Assembly: GCF_900564145.1 (NCBI RefSeq)
Contig: NZ_UOOB01000001.1
Span: 1,862,754-1,926,753, forward strand
Length of the DNA stretch: 64,000 nucleotides
Direction of reading: 5' to 3'
Source: Comamonas sp. lk
GTDB taxonomy: Bacteria > Pseudomonadota > Gammaproteobacteria > Burkholderiales > Burkholderiaceae_C
Made by a program: the position numbers and the translations under genes. Below are positions 1 through 7,267 of this stretch, piece by piece (the first letter of the stretch is position 1; each line of letters starts with the position of its first letter). Below the pieces are notes generated by a model. It was not told the origin of the DNA. It saw nothing but the letters and a program-made list of their open reading frames with translations, and ran no database searches.

Positions 1-477
1 ATTTTGCGGAAAGCTGCTGCACCGTTGACCGTGACTCACGGCACCCGAGATAAGTCTGCCACCAAGAAGCTGCTCCACAGCGAAGTCTCGGGCCGAGGTT
101 TGGGCACATTGATACCCGACGCCATCCTGCTTTCAGGCTCCACCATCAGGGGCGTTGTTGACGCCAAATACAAGTCCCTTCATCCGTCTGCCAGCTCACC
201 AAATGGGCCGCAGCGCGACGACCTGTACCAGATGGCCGCCTATCTGGGACGCTTTCAAGCTCCTGAAGGACTGTTGACCTGGGGACTCTTGGCATATCCC
301 TTCGACCCATCCAAACCTGACACCCCCCATGCCGAGCAGAACAGCCCATGGCACCTTGATGGCGTAAAAAAAATCAGCTTCGCCACGCTGCCCCATGATC
401 CCGTCGATGCAGTGGCCAAGTTGCGCTCCTTAGTCGCCCATGTCGCCACGCCTACCCCTTGGGTAGAACGAGCTTGA
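1..477 (+). CDS. McrC-like 5-methylcytosine restriction component, 3' part
   Basis: The reading frame is open from the first base, so the true start lies upstream. The visible 159 residues contain PDAILL followed about 10 residues later by GVVDAKYK, the D-(E/D)xK arrangement of PD-(D/E)XK nucleases as found in McrC, the nuclease partner of the McrB GTPase in modification-dependent restriction. The QRDDLYQMAAY segment after the DAKYK motif fits the McrC C-terminal domain. No mcrB is visible and would lie to the left. The gene lies outside the prophage, directly left of its attachment site. Confidence 0.7.
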   Translation: MLRKAAAPLTVTHGTRDKSATKKLLHSEVSGRGLGTLIPDAILLSGSTIRGVVDAKYKSLHPSASSPNGPQRDDLYQMAAYLGRFQAPEGLLTWGLLAYPFDPSKPDTPHAEQNSPWHLDGVKKISFATLPHDPVDAVAKLRSLVAHVATPTPWVERA

Positions 478-576
478 AGTTCCGGTTGTCATGGGTTTGC
501 TCTATGCCCACGCGCATTTGGCCAAGTCGTCGAATCGAAGGACTCAGGAGCCATGCGTTACTATCTGGTTCTGAAA

Positions 577-610
577 GCGGACGCGGGTTCAGTTCCGTGT
601 TCCACCACCA
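577..610 (+). other. attL: Left prophage attachment site (attL), tmRNA 3'-end-like
   Basis: The 20 bases at 577-596 match 63000-63019 at 19 of 20 positions (GCGGACGCGGGTTCA, then G or A, then TTCC). The sequence resembles the T-arm and 3' end of tmRNA: a GGACGCGGGTTC core and a terminal CCACCA. The body of tmRNA is absent, because McrC-like coding sequence occupies the space. Interpretation as an ssrA 3'-end attachment site is inference. Confidence 0.65.
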
Positions 611-618
611 CTCAAAAC

Positions 619-658
619 ACCGCCACACACTGGAAAGCCTAGTGTGTGGCGGTTTTTC
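619..658 (+). terminator. Intrinsic terminator right of attL
   Basis: A perfect 13-bp stem (619-631 with 641-653, ACCGCCACACACT) and a 9-base loop are followed by TTTTTC. It directly follows the CCACCA end of the tmRNA-like core, where a tmRNA gene would terminate. Confidence 0.8.
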
Positions 659-669
659 TTTGCCTTTTA

Positions 670-721
670 GTGTCCTGTGGTGTCCATCGAATCGCACCGA
701 AATCGCACCGATTCGCACCGA
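670..721 (+). repeat. Left-end direct repeats, probable integrase arm sites
   Basis: TCGCACCGA occurs at 692-700, 703-711 and 713-721, spaced about one helical turn. GTGTCCTGT at 670-678 precedes them. The same two words recur in the same order inside the right end (62921 and 62953-62972). Short direct repeats flanking both ends of a tyrosine-integrase prophage are typical arm-type binding sites; that role is inferred. Confidence 0.55.
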
Positions 722-732
722 TCAGTCATGAG

Positions 733-1386
733 TCATGGGAAGGAGGGAGAGGCCTTGTCATGGATTCGACCCTTTGCCCGCTCATAGGCGAGCTGTGCCT
801 CACGCTCGGTTGAGAAGGTGCCGAGCGAGATTGTTCGCCCGGCCGAGGTAATTTGAGCCCTCCAGCCATCATCAGTCCGGCTTACGCCAAGAATCTGGGT
901 CGAGCTATTTTTGTTGGCTCCCTGACGGTTGTGTGAGTTGCTTCGCTGGGTGGTTTCACGCAGGTTTGCAATTCGGTTGTCGCCTTTGCATCCATTGATG
1001 TGATCAATGACGCCACGGGGCCAGCTGCCGTAGACATACAGCCAGGCGAGCCGGTGAGCCTTGTAGGCTTTGTAGCCCAATGAAATGGACACGTAGCCCT
1101 CTTTGGCTGTCGTGCCTGCCGTTGCTCCTTCGATCCTTCGCCGGGTCGTTTTCTTTTTCCAATGAAATTTTCCAGTTTCTGGGTCATAGTCCAGAAGGCT
1201 GCGAACCTCGTCTGCGGATGGGGCTGTGCCAGTGGCGCGATCCGCTTTTGTTAGTGGATGCGCTACCTTGAGCTGCTTTGCTTCAAGCAAGGTGACCAAC
1301 TCTCGCGCGGCATTTGCGGCATTAATGTGGTCTTCTTCGTCAATAAGCGTAGCAACTACCTGAAGCTGTGCTTTAAGTTCACTCAC
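733..1386 (-). CDS. HNH homing endonuclease with AP2 DNA-binding domain
   Basis: A 217-residue protein. The central part reads HRLAWLYVYGSW then GVIDHINGCKGDN and NLRETTQRSNSHN, the H-N-H arrangement of the HNH_3 family. The C-terminus (ILGVSRT, WRAQI, LGTFSTEREAQLAYERA) is an AP2-type DNA-binding domain. The start is GTG at 1386, sharing one base with the integrase stop codon, with GGAGG eight bases upstream, so translation is coupled to the integrase gene. This is the usual pairing of free-standing phage homing nucleases. It is the last gene of the leftward operon before attL. Confidence 0.85.
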   Translation of the reverse strand: MSELKAQLQVVATLIDEEDHINAANAARELVTLLEAKQLKVAHPLTKADRATGTAPSADEVRSLLDYDPETGKFHWKKKTTRRRIEGATAGTTAKEGYVSISLGYKAYKAHRLAWLYVYGSWPRGVIDHINGCKGDNRIANLRETTQRSNSHNRQGANKNSSTQILGVSRTDDGWRAQITSAGRTISLGTFSTEREAQLAYERAKGRIHDKASPSFP

Positions 1387-2573
1387 TATTGGCCTCCTGC
1401 CACAAATGTTAGCTGTGGTTTCGGCTTCTGATAGTCGTCCTTGATGAATTTGCCGTAGGTGCGAAAAACCATTTCCACATCCTCGTGCCCCATCTGGCTG
1501 GCCACGTACCATGGGTTGGCGCCACCGGTCAGTAGGGCCGATGCATAGGTGTGCCGTACCTGATAGGGGTTTCGATATTCCACCCCCGCGCGCTTGCAGA
1601 CCGGCTGCCAGAGTGTCTTGCGGATCTGGGCATCTGTGTTCCATGGCTCCCCGGTGCGCGGATTGAGCCAGATGCGCTCGCCCTTGAGCTCAGAAATAGG
1701 GCGCTGGGCGCGCAGTGCGGCCAATGCCTCGGTAGACAGCTCTACATCCCGGATACCAGCAGCGGTTTTAGGCCCCTTGATCACCCCCGCAACTTGGTTG
1801 AGCTCAATGCGGGCAACAGATCGGTCCCAATCGATGTGCGTCCACAGCAGGGCTTGCAGCTCGCCTGGACGCAGGCCTGTCTCAAACCAGAACTGGAGCA
1901 TGGGTCGTTCGTCCGGCCGGCAGGCTTTGAGGATGGACTCCCTCTCAGCGGCGCTAAATGGGGTCACCACGTAGTCGCTCGCCTTGGCTGTTTGCCTGAT
2001 CAGCTTGGATAGGGCGATGCGCTCAAAGGGGTTGAAGTCGATCAGCTCATCATTCAGGGCATCTTCAAACAAGCTGCGCAGGGGGGTCAGCATGTTGCGT
2101 ATGGCTTTGCTGGTGCAGTCCATTTCTGAAACCCAGTCACGCAGCAGGCTTGGCAGCACTTCGCCAACCTGCAGCCCGTGCCAGCGGCACATGCGCGCAC
2201 CGGTGATGGCCTTGGCGTAGCCGTTGTATGTGGACGGGGACATTTGCCCGTTCTTCACCTGGCGGGCGTAAATGTCCAACTGCTTTTGTAGCAGTGTTTC
2301 CATGAGCGGGTTGCTCTTGGAGGGGGCCGCAGCCTTGGGGCTGTCTGGGAAGTACTCGGCATAGGAGAAGTTGCCTTCGGCAATCTTGCGGCGTATTTCA
2401 TCGCGCAAGGAGGCCGCTCGCTGAATGCTGCTTTTGTTGATTGAGCAGACTGGAAGCAGTTCGCGGCACTCCTGGCCTTCCCAGGTAAAGGCAATCTGAA
2501 GCCTGTCACCAGAGACAAGAGGGCGAATCTTTACGCCGGGCGGTGTTGCTTGGTTAGGTGGTCTTTTATCCAT
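1386..2573 (-). CDS. int: Tyrosine site-specific integrase
   Basis: A 395-residue phage integrase that catalyses recombination between attP and the bacterial site. The N-terminus is an arm-binding domain (CSINKSSIQRAASLRDEI) and the catalytic domain has the first arginine in ETGLRPGELQALLW, the H-x-x-R-like box QVRHTYASALL, GHEDVEMVF and the tyrosine in RTYGKF. The ATG at 2573 is chosen because the arm domain begins there; an upstream extension would overlap the excisionase-like gene in another frame and lacks homologous character. It overlaps that upstream gene by 43 bases. It lies next to attL, as usual for a prophage end. Confidence 0.93.
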   Translation of the reverse strand: MDKRPPNQATPPGVKIRPLVSGDRLQIAFTWEGQECRELLPVCSINKSSIQRAASLRDEIRRKIAEGNFSYAEYFPDSPKAAAPSKSNPLMETLLQKQLDIYARQVKNGQMSPSTYNGYAKAITGARMCRWHGLQVGEVLPSLLRDWVSEMDCTSKAIRNMLTPLRSLFEDALNDELIDFNPFERIALSKLIRQTAKASDYVVTPFSAAERESILKACRPDERPMLQFWFETGLRPGELQALLWTHIDWDRSVARIELNQVAGVIKGPKTAAGIRDVELSTEALAALRAQRPISELKGERIWLNPRTGEPWNTDAQIRKTLWQPVCKRAGVEYRNPYQVRHTYASALLTGGANPWYVASQMGHEDVEMVFRTYGKFIKDDYQKPKPQLTFVAGGQ

Positions 2574-2785
2574 TGATCGGCTGCTTTGATGTTGACGTAA
2601 ATGCGGCGGTGCACAACAGCTACCTGTGCGCCTTCGCGCCAGACACCGGCCTTTTTGCGCTGTTTGACCGTCTCCCGCGTTACGCCCGTGAGTTCTTCGT
2701 ACTTTGATGCCAGCACCCACTCGGGGGTGACGGCGGGCTCATCATTGGTCGCAGCCCGGGGAATGGATGTAACTTGATGTTTCAT
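2531..2785 (-). CDS. Excisionase-like DNA-binding protein
   Basis: An 84-residue protein. PEWVLASKYEELTGVTRET then VKQRKKAGVW and a basic segment form a compact winged-helix of the excisionase/AlpA type, expected to bend attachment-site DNA and steer the integrase towards excision. The gene ends 43 bases inside integrase, the usual overlapping xis-int arrangement. The ATG at 2785 overlaps the end of the preceding small gene. Function rests on motif shape and position. Confidence 0.6.
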   Translation of the reverse strand: MKHQVTSIPRAATNDEPAVTPEWVLASKYEELTGVTRETVKQRKKAGVWREGAQVAVVHRRIYVNIKAADQWIKDHLTKQHRPA

Positions 2786-3023
2786 GGAAATTGACTGAAA
2801 TAGTGGTTGGGGCCAGAGGTTTGGGCGTCTCAAAGTAGGCCCGCCCGGCGGCCGTGGGCTTGTGGTCAATGCCGGCCAGCATTCCGGCGCGGTGTAGCGC
2901 CTGGACGGTGCTGTGGGTTTTGTGGGATGTGCTGTTTCGGGTGAGGCTTGTTTCCAGCGGGCGGCCATGGATTGCGTTGTGCAGCATGGTGCGCATGGCA
3001 CGGGATAGCTTGGGTGGCTTCAT
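2742..3023 (-). CDS. Small protein of unknown function, possible winged helix
   Basis: A 93-residue protein beginning MKPPKLSRAMRTMLHNAI. The region around THSTVQALHRAGMLAG looks like a recognition helix and wing of a small DNA-binding fold, followed by a flexible Pro/Thr tail. AAGGGATAAGC precedes the ATG. It overlaps the excisionase-like gene by 44 bases and follows a 50-residue gene, so it belongs to the leftward operon feeding excision and integration. No specific family is recognised. Confidence 0.5.
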   Translation of the reverse strand: MKPPKLSRAMRTMLHNAIHGRPLETSLTRNSTSHKTHSTVQALHRAGMLAGIDHKPTAAGRAYFETPKPLAPTTISVNFHETSSYIHSPGCDQ

Positions 3024-3025
3024 GC

Positions 3026-3178
3026 TTATCCCTTGCGTAGTTGCGCCTGGTAGGCGCGTTGATAGAGGTTCCAAAGGCGAAGGCCATCGGCACAGCGCGC
3101 TTGCTTGCCGCCGGATCGGCCGGCAGCGCAGCAGGTAGGCGCTCGCTTGTCGCGGCGTTCGCGGGCTCGGCGGCTCAT
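3026..3178 (-). CDS. Small basic cysteine-containing protein, unknown
   Basis: A 50-residue protein starting MSRRARERRDKRAP, rich in Arg and Lys, with a CC pair and a third Cys, ending NLYQRAYQAQLRKG. Its ATG overlaps the stop of the upstream gene (ATGA) and its stop lies 2 bases before the next ATG, which supports real, coupled translation. The Arg-rich start could contact nucleic acid. No family recognised. Confidence 0.5.
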   Translation of the reverse strand: MSRRARERRDKRAPTCCAAGRSGGKQARCADGLRLWNLYQRAYQAQLRKG

Positions 3179-3768
3179 GTTTTCCCTTTGTTCGGGCATG
3201 GGGTGGTTCGGTCATCAAGGAAGCCGTGGTTACCCGGTCGGCTGCTTTTACAAAGTAGGCAGAGCCATGGCTCCTTGTGCTGCTCAGTTTTGACGCCGAA
3301 CTCGTTGCCGTCTGCTCCCCACATGGGCACATGCCGGCAGCTGTCGCAACGGTGGAAGTCGTGGTACCCGTTGCCGTCCGCGCGGTACGTGCCCTTTTTG
3401 CAGCGATAACACCCCTGGCCAATGCGGGAGCGGTACAGCTCATCTTTGGCCGCGATGAGGCGTTCTTGTGCTGCGAAGATTTCGCCGTCTGTCAGGTGGG
3501 TGGCTTCCAGCTCCTTCACCCGCTTTTCGGCGCGATCCAGGCGCGCCAGAAGTGGCGAATTGCTGCGTACATCGTCTTGCCATGCTTCCAGCTCCTTGAT
3601 GCGATCCAGCAGGCCGGTGACCAGCTCGGGGCTGGCCGCTTGGCACCACAGCTCATTGGCCTTGGCTGCATTGCTGTCGCGCCAGTGGGTGTAGGTATGC
3701 TGGCCGTGCTTGTCGGCGGCGGCAGCCAGGGCGCGAAGCTGCTCTGGTGTGTTTTGTGTCACTCCCAT
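3175..3768 (-). CDS. Ea22-like accessory protein with coiled coil and Cys clusters
   Basis: About 197 residues. The first half (LLDRIKELEAWQDDV, LARLDRAEKRVKELE) is a helical, coiled-coil-like region seen in Ead/Ea22-type phage accessory proteins. The second half has four Cys pairs or half-sites (CYRCKKG, HRCDSC, CLLCKSS, CPNKG), suggesting zinc-ribbon modules. The start is ATG 3768; an in-frame ATG at 3777 is the alternative. It overlaps the small membrane-protein gene upstream. Function unknown. Confidence 0.6.
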   Translation of the reverse strand: MGVTQNTPEQLRALAAAADKHGQHTYTHWRDSNAAKANELWCQAASPELVTGLLDRIKELEAWQDDVRSNSPLLARLDRAEKRVKELEATHLTDGEIFAAQERLIAAKDELYRSRIGQGCYRCKKGTYRADGNGYHDFHRCDSCRHVPMWGADGNEFGVKTEQHKEPWLCLLCKSSRPGNHGFLDDRTTPCPNKGKT

Positions 3769-3875
3769 GGTTTCCATCCATTCATGATTGCGGCGACAAG
3801 GACAGCGCCACCGGCGAGCCAAAAGCCCAGCCATGCGATGCCCTCGCCAATTTCCTTTGCGGCTTCGGTGCTCAT
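3759..3875 (-). CDS. Very small single-span membrane protein
   Basis: A 38-residue protein, MSTEAAKEIGEG followed by a hydrophobic helix (IAWLGFWLAGGAVLVAAIM) and a short NGWKPWE tail. The ATG overlaps the stop of the upstream gene by ATGA. The dense overlap on both sides argues that it is translated. A role in membrane modification of the lysogen is possible but unsupported. Confidence 0.5.
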   Translation of the reverse strand: MSTEAAKEIGEGIAWLGFWLAGGAVLVAAIMNGWKPWE

Positions 3876-4111
3876 GCTTCGACTTCCTGCGCCTGGGCGC
3901 GCTGCTTGTCGATTGCGGCATCCCATGCTTCGGGCATATTCCGCACATCGATGCGTTCGCCAGCATCGTTGGTGCAGGTCTTGGTGGTTGCCTTTAGCCA
4001 TCGATAACGCTCGGCATCGGCAAAGTCTGGTGAGCGCATCCACAGGAATGCGACGGATAAGCCGCCGAAGAGAAAGCCCAAGATTCCGACTATCCAGTGT
4101 TCAAGCTCCAT
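3872..4111 (-). CDS. Small membrane-anchored protein, unknown
   Basis: A 79-residue protein. An N-terminal transmembrane helix (WIVGILGFLFGGLSVAFLW) is followed by a charged soluble tail (DFADAERYRWLKATTKT, then MPEAWDAAIDKQRAQAQ). The ATG at 4111 overlaps the upstream stop as TGATG; a GTG three bases earlier is the alternative. The YRWLKAT segment is common in small phage accessory proteins of the Ea22 neighbourhood. Function unknown. Confidence 0.55.
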   Translation of the reverse strand: MELEHWIVGILGFLFGGLSVAFLWMRSPDFADAERYRWLKATTKTCTNDAGERIDVRNMPEAWDAAIDKQRAQAQEVEA

Positions 4112-4599
4112 CACTCACCCCCTTGCGCTGCCTGGGCGGCGATCTTGGCGTCCCGCGCTTCAAGTGCAGCGTGGGTGTCATCTACCCAATCCGCGTGCCT
4201 TTCGCGTTCATCCTGCATTGCAGTGTCCGTCTGCGCTGCCTGGGCGGCGCGCTGTGCAATTTCAGCCAACGCAGACTGGGCAAGGCCGAGAGTTTCGGTA
4301 GCGGTGATGTTTTGTTGCCTGATGATTTCAAGCTGCCTGCGTTTGCGCGCAATCAGCCCTGCAAGAGCCTCGGCCTTGGTGCTGCTTACCCAACGCGCAC
4401 CGGGGATCAATGCGAACCGCAGCTTCTGGTAAGGCCGTTCGACGGACTGCAGCCATGCGCCGCGTGGTGTTGCCTTCACGACTTTCCATTGCTGCCACTC
4501 CAACTCCATACCCTGATAGGTTTCCGAGCCGTCATCGATGTATTGACCTTCTACGCGGTGCAGTATGTCGTTGACCTTGGGTGTGTGCGTCTTGTTCAT
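4111..4599 (-). CDS. Phage accessory protein, unknown, helical C-terminus
   Basis: A 162-residue protein starting MNKTHTPKVNDILHRVEGQY. The N-terminal half has a compact aromatic pattern (ELEWQQWKVVKATPRGAWL, then FALIPGARWVSSTKAEA) and the C-terminal half is a long Ala/Gln/Glu helix (AEIAQRAAQAAQTDTAMQDE) likely to form a coiled coil. The start overlaps the upstream stop as TGATG, so it is coupled. Small SH3-like or nucleotide-binding folds are possible but not demonstrable. Confidence 0.6.
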   Translation of the reverse strand: MNKTHTPKVNDILHRVEGQYIDDGSETYQGMELEWQQWKVVKATPRGAWLQSVERPYQKLRFALIPGARWVSSTKAEALAGLIARKRRQLEIIRQQNITATETLGLAQSALAEIAQRAAQAAQTDTAMQDERERHADWVDDTHAALEARDAKIAAQAAQGGE

Positions 4600-5447
4600 C
4601 ACTCCCCCTTTGCTGCCGCGATAGCGATTGCTGCGCGAACGTCCGTGCGGAAGTCGCCGCAAACGGATGCGGTTGGCGGAATCTCGATAACGAGTACCGA
4701 TGTTTTCGGATCGCCCCAATGGAAGTCGGCGGCGAGATACTGGCCAGACAGCCATTCGATGAGTGCCGCGTCGTCCGCATCCCGCGCGTCTGCCTGCGCC
4801 TGGGGTGCAAAACTGGCGATGGCTCGGCATGCTGGCTCCAGCAAGTCTGTAACCAGCGCATCGCCTTGCCACTCGTTACCACCGCATGCGGTGTTGATTG
4901 CCGTGATCAGCCTGGCGGGCACTGACTGCGCGGGAAGTCCGGTAGCAGTAGCCAGCAGGGCGCGCACTGAGCCTTCTGAGTAGAGATTGCGAATAGGCCA
5001 CTTGCCAGATTCGACGGTTGCTTGCTTGTGCCGAGCATCAACAAAGCCATGCCATTCGCCGTCATTGCCTTGAAACTCCATGGCATCAGGCTCAGGCAGC
5101 ACTGGCGCGGCTGCTGGCAAGGTTGCAAGCTCTGTTGCCGTAGTGGCGGCAAGCGCGGCGCGGGCCTGCCAGTACCTCCAGGGCTCAGCCGCATCGCTGC
5201 GGAAAGTCGTGTCTGTGTCTGGGTGAAGCCCGTTGCGCTTGCGGAAAAAGTCTTCAAACTCGGCGCGCTCATCAGGCACTGCCACGGCTGCTGGCGCTGC
5301 CTGCTGAGGATGTGCATAGAGCTTGTATTCGCCAGGAACGCAAAACGCGCCGTCCTTCCATTCAAAGGCTACGTTCCATTTGGCCGGCCCTTCTTGTGAC
5401 ACGGTTGCGGTGCAAATTGAGCTCTTCTCTTGGGTCTTATCTTGCAT
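4599..5447 (-). CDS. Ea22/Ead-like phage protein, unknown
   Basis: A 282-residue protein starting MQDKTQEKSSICTATVS, with GGGAG and a suitable spacing before the ATG. It contains an acidic/aromatic segment (FEDFFRKRNGLHPDTDT, WRYWQARAALAATTA) typical of Ead/Ea22-family phage accessory proteins, a WHGFVDARHKQATVESGKW block, and a C-terminal WLSGQYLAADFHWGD region. It opens a tightly coupled run of genes ending near the integrase. Function unknown. Confidence 0.6.
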   Translation of the reverse strand: MQDKTQEKSSICTATVSQEGPAKWNVAFEWKDGAFCVPGEYKLYAHPQQAAPAAVAVPDERAEFEDFFRKRNGLHPDTDTTFRSDAAEPWRYWQARAALAATTATELATLPAAAPVLPEPDAMEFQGNDGEWHGFVDARHKQATVESGKWPIRNLYSEGSVRALLATATGLPAQSVPARLITAINTACGGNEWQGDALVTDLLEPACRAIASFAPQAQADARDADDAALIEWLSGQYLAADFHWGDPKTSVLVIEIPPTASVCGDFRTDVRAAIAIAAAKGE

Positions 5448-5460
5448 ATAGGTGGCTCCC

Positions 5461-5751
5461 TCAATGACGGTTGCTGTACATCTGCTTGATCTGATCAACC
5501 TGCTTTTGGACGGATGCGATGGCCATGTCTTCGTCAAAGCGAGTGAATAGCTCATCGGCGGCGCGCTCTGCGGTTTCGTCATCCACCCCGCCAACTGACA
5601 GAAAGATGTCGCAGGGCTGCAGCTCGTCAATTCCCGGGTCGAAGGTGATGCGCAGGCCCGGCCTGTCGTCATCGTTGGTACTGCGTTGAACCAGCAGCTG
5701 GCCCAAAGTGGGGTTCTCGAACAGCTTTGCGAATGGCTTAGGTGTGCCCAT
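5461..5751 (-). CDS. Acidic phage protein, unknown
   Basis: A 96-residue acidic protein. LGQLLVQRSTNDDDRPGL then FDPGIDELQPCDIFLSVGG and a helix ETAERAADELFTRFDED are visible. GGGAGCCACC precedes the ATG at 5751. It lies between an intrinsic terminator (5770-5792) and the next leftward gene. No family recognised. Confidence 0.6.
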   Translation of the reverse strand: MGTPKPFAKLFENPTLGQLLVQRSTNDDDRPGLRITFDPGIDELQPCDIFLSVGGVDDETAERAADELFTRFDEDMAIASVQKQVDQIKQMYSNRH

Positions 5752-5769
5752 AAAGGTGGCTCCCAGAAT

Positions 5770-5792
5770 GAGAAAGCCCGCGGCGGCGGGCT
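5770..5792 (-). terminator. Intrinsic terminator inside the leftward gene array
   Basis: On the minus strand AGCCCGC, a 4-base loop and GCGGGCT are followed by TTCTC. It lies after the stop of 5820-6359 and only 19 bases before the next start, so downstream expression needs readthrough, antitermination or a local promoter. Confidence 0.6.
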
Positions 5793-5819
5793 GGGGTGAT
5801 TACTTGAATTTGGGTTCGG

Positions 5820-6359
5820 CTACCACTTGCCGAAGTCTTCGGGCTTGTCGTTGACCGACAGCATCCCCGGCAGCTCGTCGGCATGCACGCTTTTTGTCTC
5901 GATGGCGATGGGATAGTCTTCGGAGTCCAGTAGATCGGGGTCGGGCGCGGCCTGATACGCAGCCACAAAGCGGCCCATCCAGTCCATGGCATCGGCTGAG
6001 CTGGTGGCCGTGTAGCGGCGAACGCCGTCAACGATCAGTAGCCACACGGGCACCTTTTCAACCTGCGCCATCTTGTACAGGCGCTCGTTTGCCAGCTCCA
6101 CGCAGCAGCGCAACTGACCCCGGTCCATGTCAGCCAAGAAATCCGGGGTGGATGGCTTTTTGAGGGCAGGGGCTAGCTGATAGCCGATCCAGGCGTAGTC
6201 GCACTTCTCATTGCGATAGTGGGGGCCGTTGCGGTCTTTCTTCACCAGCTCCGCGATTTCCTCGGCGGTGCCTTCTAGGCCCACATAGCGCTTTGCGTGG
6301 CGCGCATATGCGGTTTCAAAGTCCTCGCGTAGCTTTTTAAGTTCTTCCCAGGTAAGCAT
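5820..6359 (-). CDS. Phage protein, unknown
   Basis: A 179-residue protein with a helical start (MLTWEELKKLREDFETAYA), a mixed core (CDYAWIGYQLAPALKK, RGQLRCCVELANERLY, VPVWLLIVDGVRRY) and an acidic tail. CTGGAG precedes the ATG. It is bracketed by intrinsic terminators on the minus strand, suggesting a cassette in a modular accessory region. No family recognised. Confidence 0.6.
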   Translation of the reverse strand: MLTWEELKKLREDFETAYARHAKRYVGLEGTAEEIAELVKKDRNGPHYRNEKCDYAWIGYQLAPALKKPSTPDFLADMDRGQLRCCVELANERLYKMAQVEKVPVWLLIVDGVRRYTATSSADAMDWMGRFVAAYQAAPDPDLLDSEDYPIAIETKSVHADELPGMLSVNDKPEDFGKW

Positions 6360-6374
6360 AGGGCTCCAGAAAGC

Positions 6375-6398
6375 AAAAAGCCCGCTCAGTGGCGGGCC
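6375..6398 (-). terminator. Intrinsic terminator upstream of the 179-residue gene
   Basis: On the minus strand GCCCGC, a 6-base loop and GCGGGC are followed by TTTTTGC. The leftward gene whose end it once marked is no longer adjacent: a plus-strand cargo gene now lies to its right. Confidence 0.65.
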
Positions 6399-6704
6399 GG
6401 TTTGTTGGTGGTTAGACGACCCTTTTGAGTTGGGCTCGCCTATGTCCGAATGGCTGCAACCCCGTCTGCCAGTGATTTACAGAACATAGGACAGTTCATT
6501 GGGCTCAAATATGCAGAATCCTGAGGCTAAGATTGCTGCTCTTCGAGGGCTGTTAAAAATCGATGCGCAAGGGTTCTTGGTCACATTTTTTTTGTTTGAT
6601 GTCCATTAGTCCCATTGAGGTGAATATGATGACTGGCTGGATGGGGTTACGCGGGGACTGATGACGCTGCAGCCTTAACTTAGCATGCTAATCTAAAGAA
6701 TTTT
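6399..6704. other. Intergenic region, no gene seen
   Basis: About 300 bases without a convincing gene. Base composition shifts to AT-rich towards the right, into the cargo gene at 6705. AT-rich stretches (TAATCT and TTTTTTTTG) could hold a promoter, but no clear -35/-10 pair is visible. Confidence 0.5.
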
Positions 6705-7238
6705 ATGGATAAAATATTTAATTTTATAGAGGAAAGAACCGGACATATTGTAATGATGGTTATGGCCATCGTTCTTATTTGCACAATATTAGTGCCAATA
6801 TGGTTGTTCTTTCAAGAAGGATTTTGGAGTGTTAGCTATGAGAATAATGGGCAAGTAGGTGATTTTTTTGGAGGAATTTTAAATCCTCTCATTGCATTTT
6901 TGGCGCTAATATGGATAGCGAAGGGCGTGAAAATGCAGAAGCAAGAATTAGCAGAGACAAAGAAAGCATTGGAAGAGAGTGCTAAGGCTCAAAACAAGCA
7001 AGCAAATGCTTCTCATGCGCTGGTACAACTTAATGCGCTGGCTGCACTGCTATCATCTCTTAATAATGATGAAGCGACTATTGATAAGAAAATACGCGAT
7101 CTTGAGCAAATGGAAATAAGCTTGGGTATTCCCGGTATGAATGTCAATGCGATAAATAATCTAAATCAGGAAAAAGATGAGATAATCAGAAGTCGCAAAA
7201 ATTGTTTTGCAAAAATACTTGATTATCTCGATATTTAG
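6705..7238 (+). CDS. Membrane protein resembling PutAbiC (putative phage abortive infection)
   Basis: A 177-residue protein with two transmembrane helices (about residues 14-36 and 55-72) joined by a short outside loop, then a coiled coil. GQVGDFFGGILNPLIAFLAL followed by KMQKQELAETKKALEESAKA closely follows the pattern of the putative abortive-infection membrane family: GD-x-F/G before the second helix and Q-x-x-EL after it. Composition is clearly AT-richer than the phage core, and it lies on the plus strand within a leftward array, both signs of independently acquired cargo. A role in excluding other phages is inference. Confidence 0.5.
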   Translation: MDKIFNFIEERTGHIVMMVMAIVLICTILVPIWLFFQEGFWSVSYENNGQVGDFFGGILNPLIAFLALIWIAKGVKMQKQELAETKKALEESAKAQNKQANASHALVQLNALAALLSSLNNDEATIDKKIRDLEQMEISLGIPGMNVNAINNLNQEKDEIIRSRKNCFAKILDYLDI

Positions 7239-7267
7239 AATTTAAGGATGTATTTGCTGATAGCCCA

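Noticed and set aside
1..612. Complete tmRNA gene at the left end
   Set aside because: McrC-like coding sequence runs to 477, and the remaining space lacks the tmRNA 5' half and tag frame.
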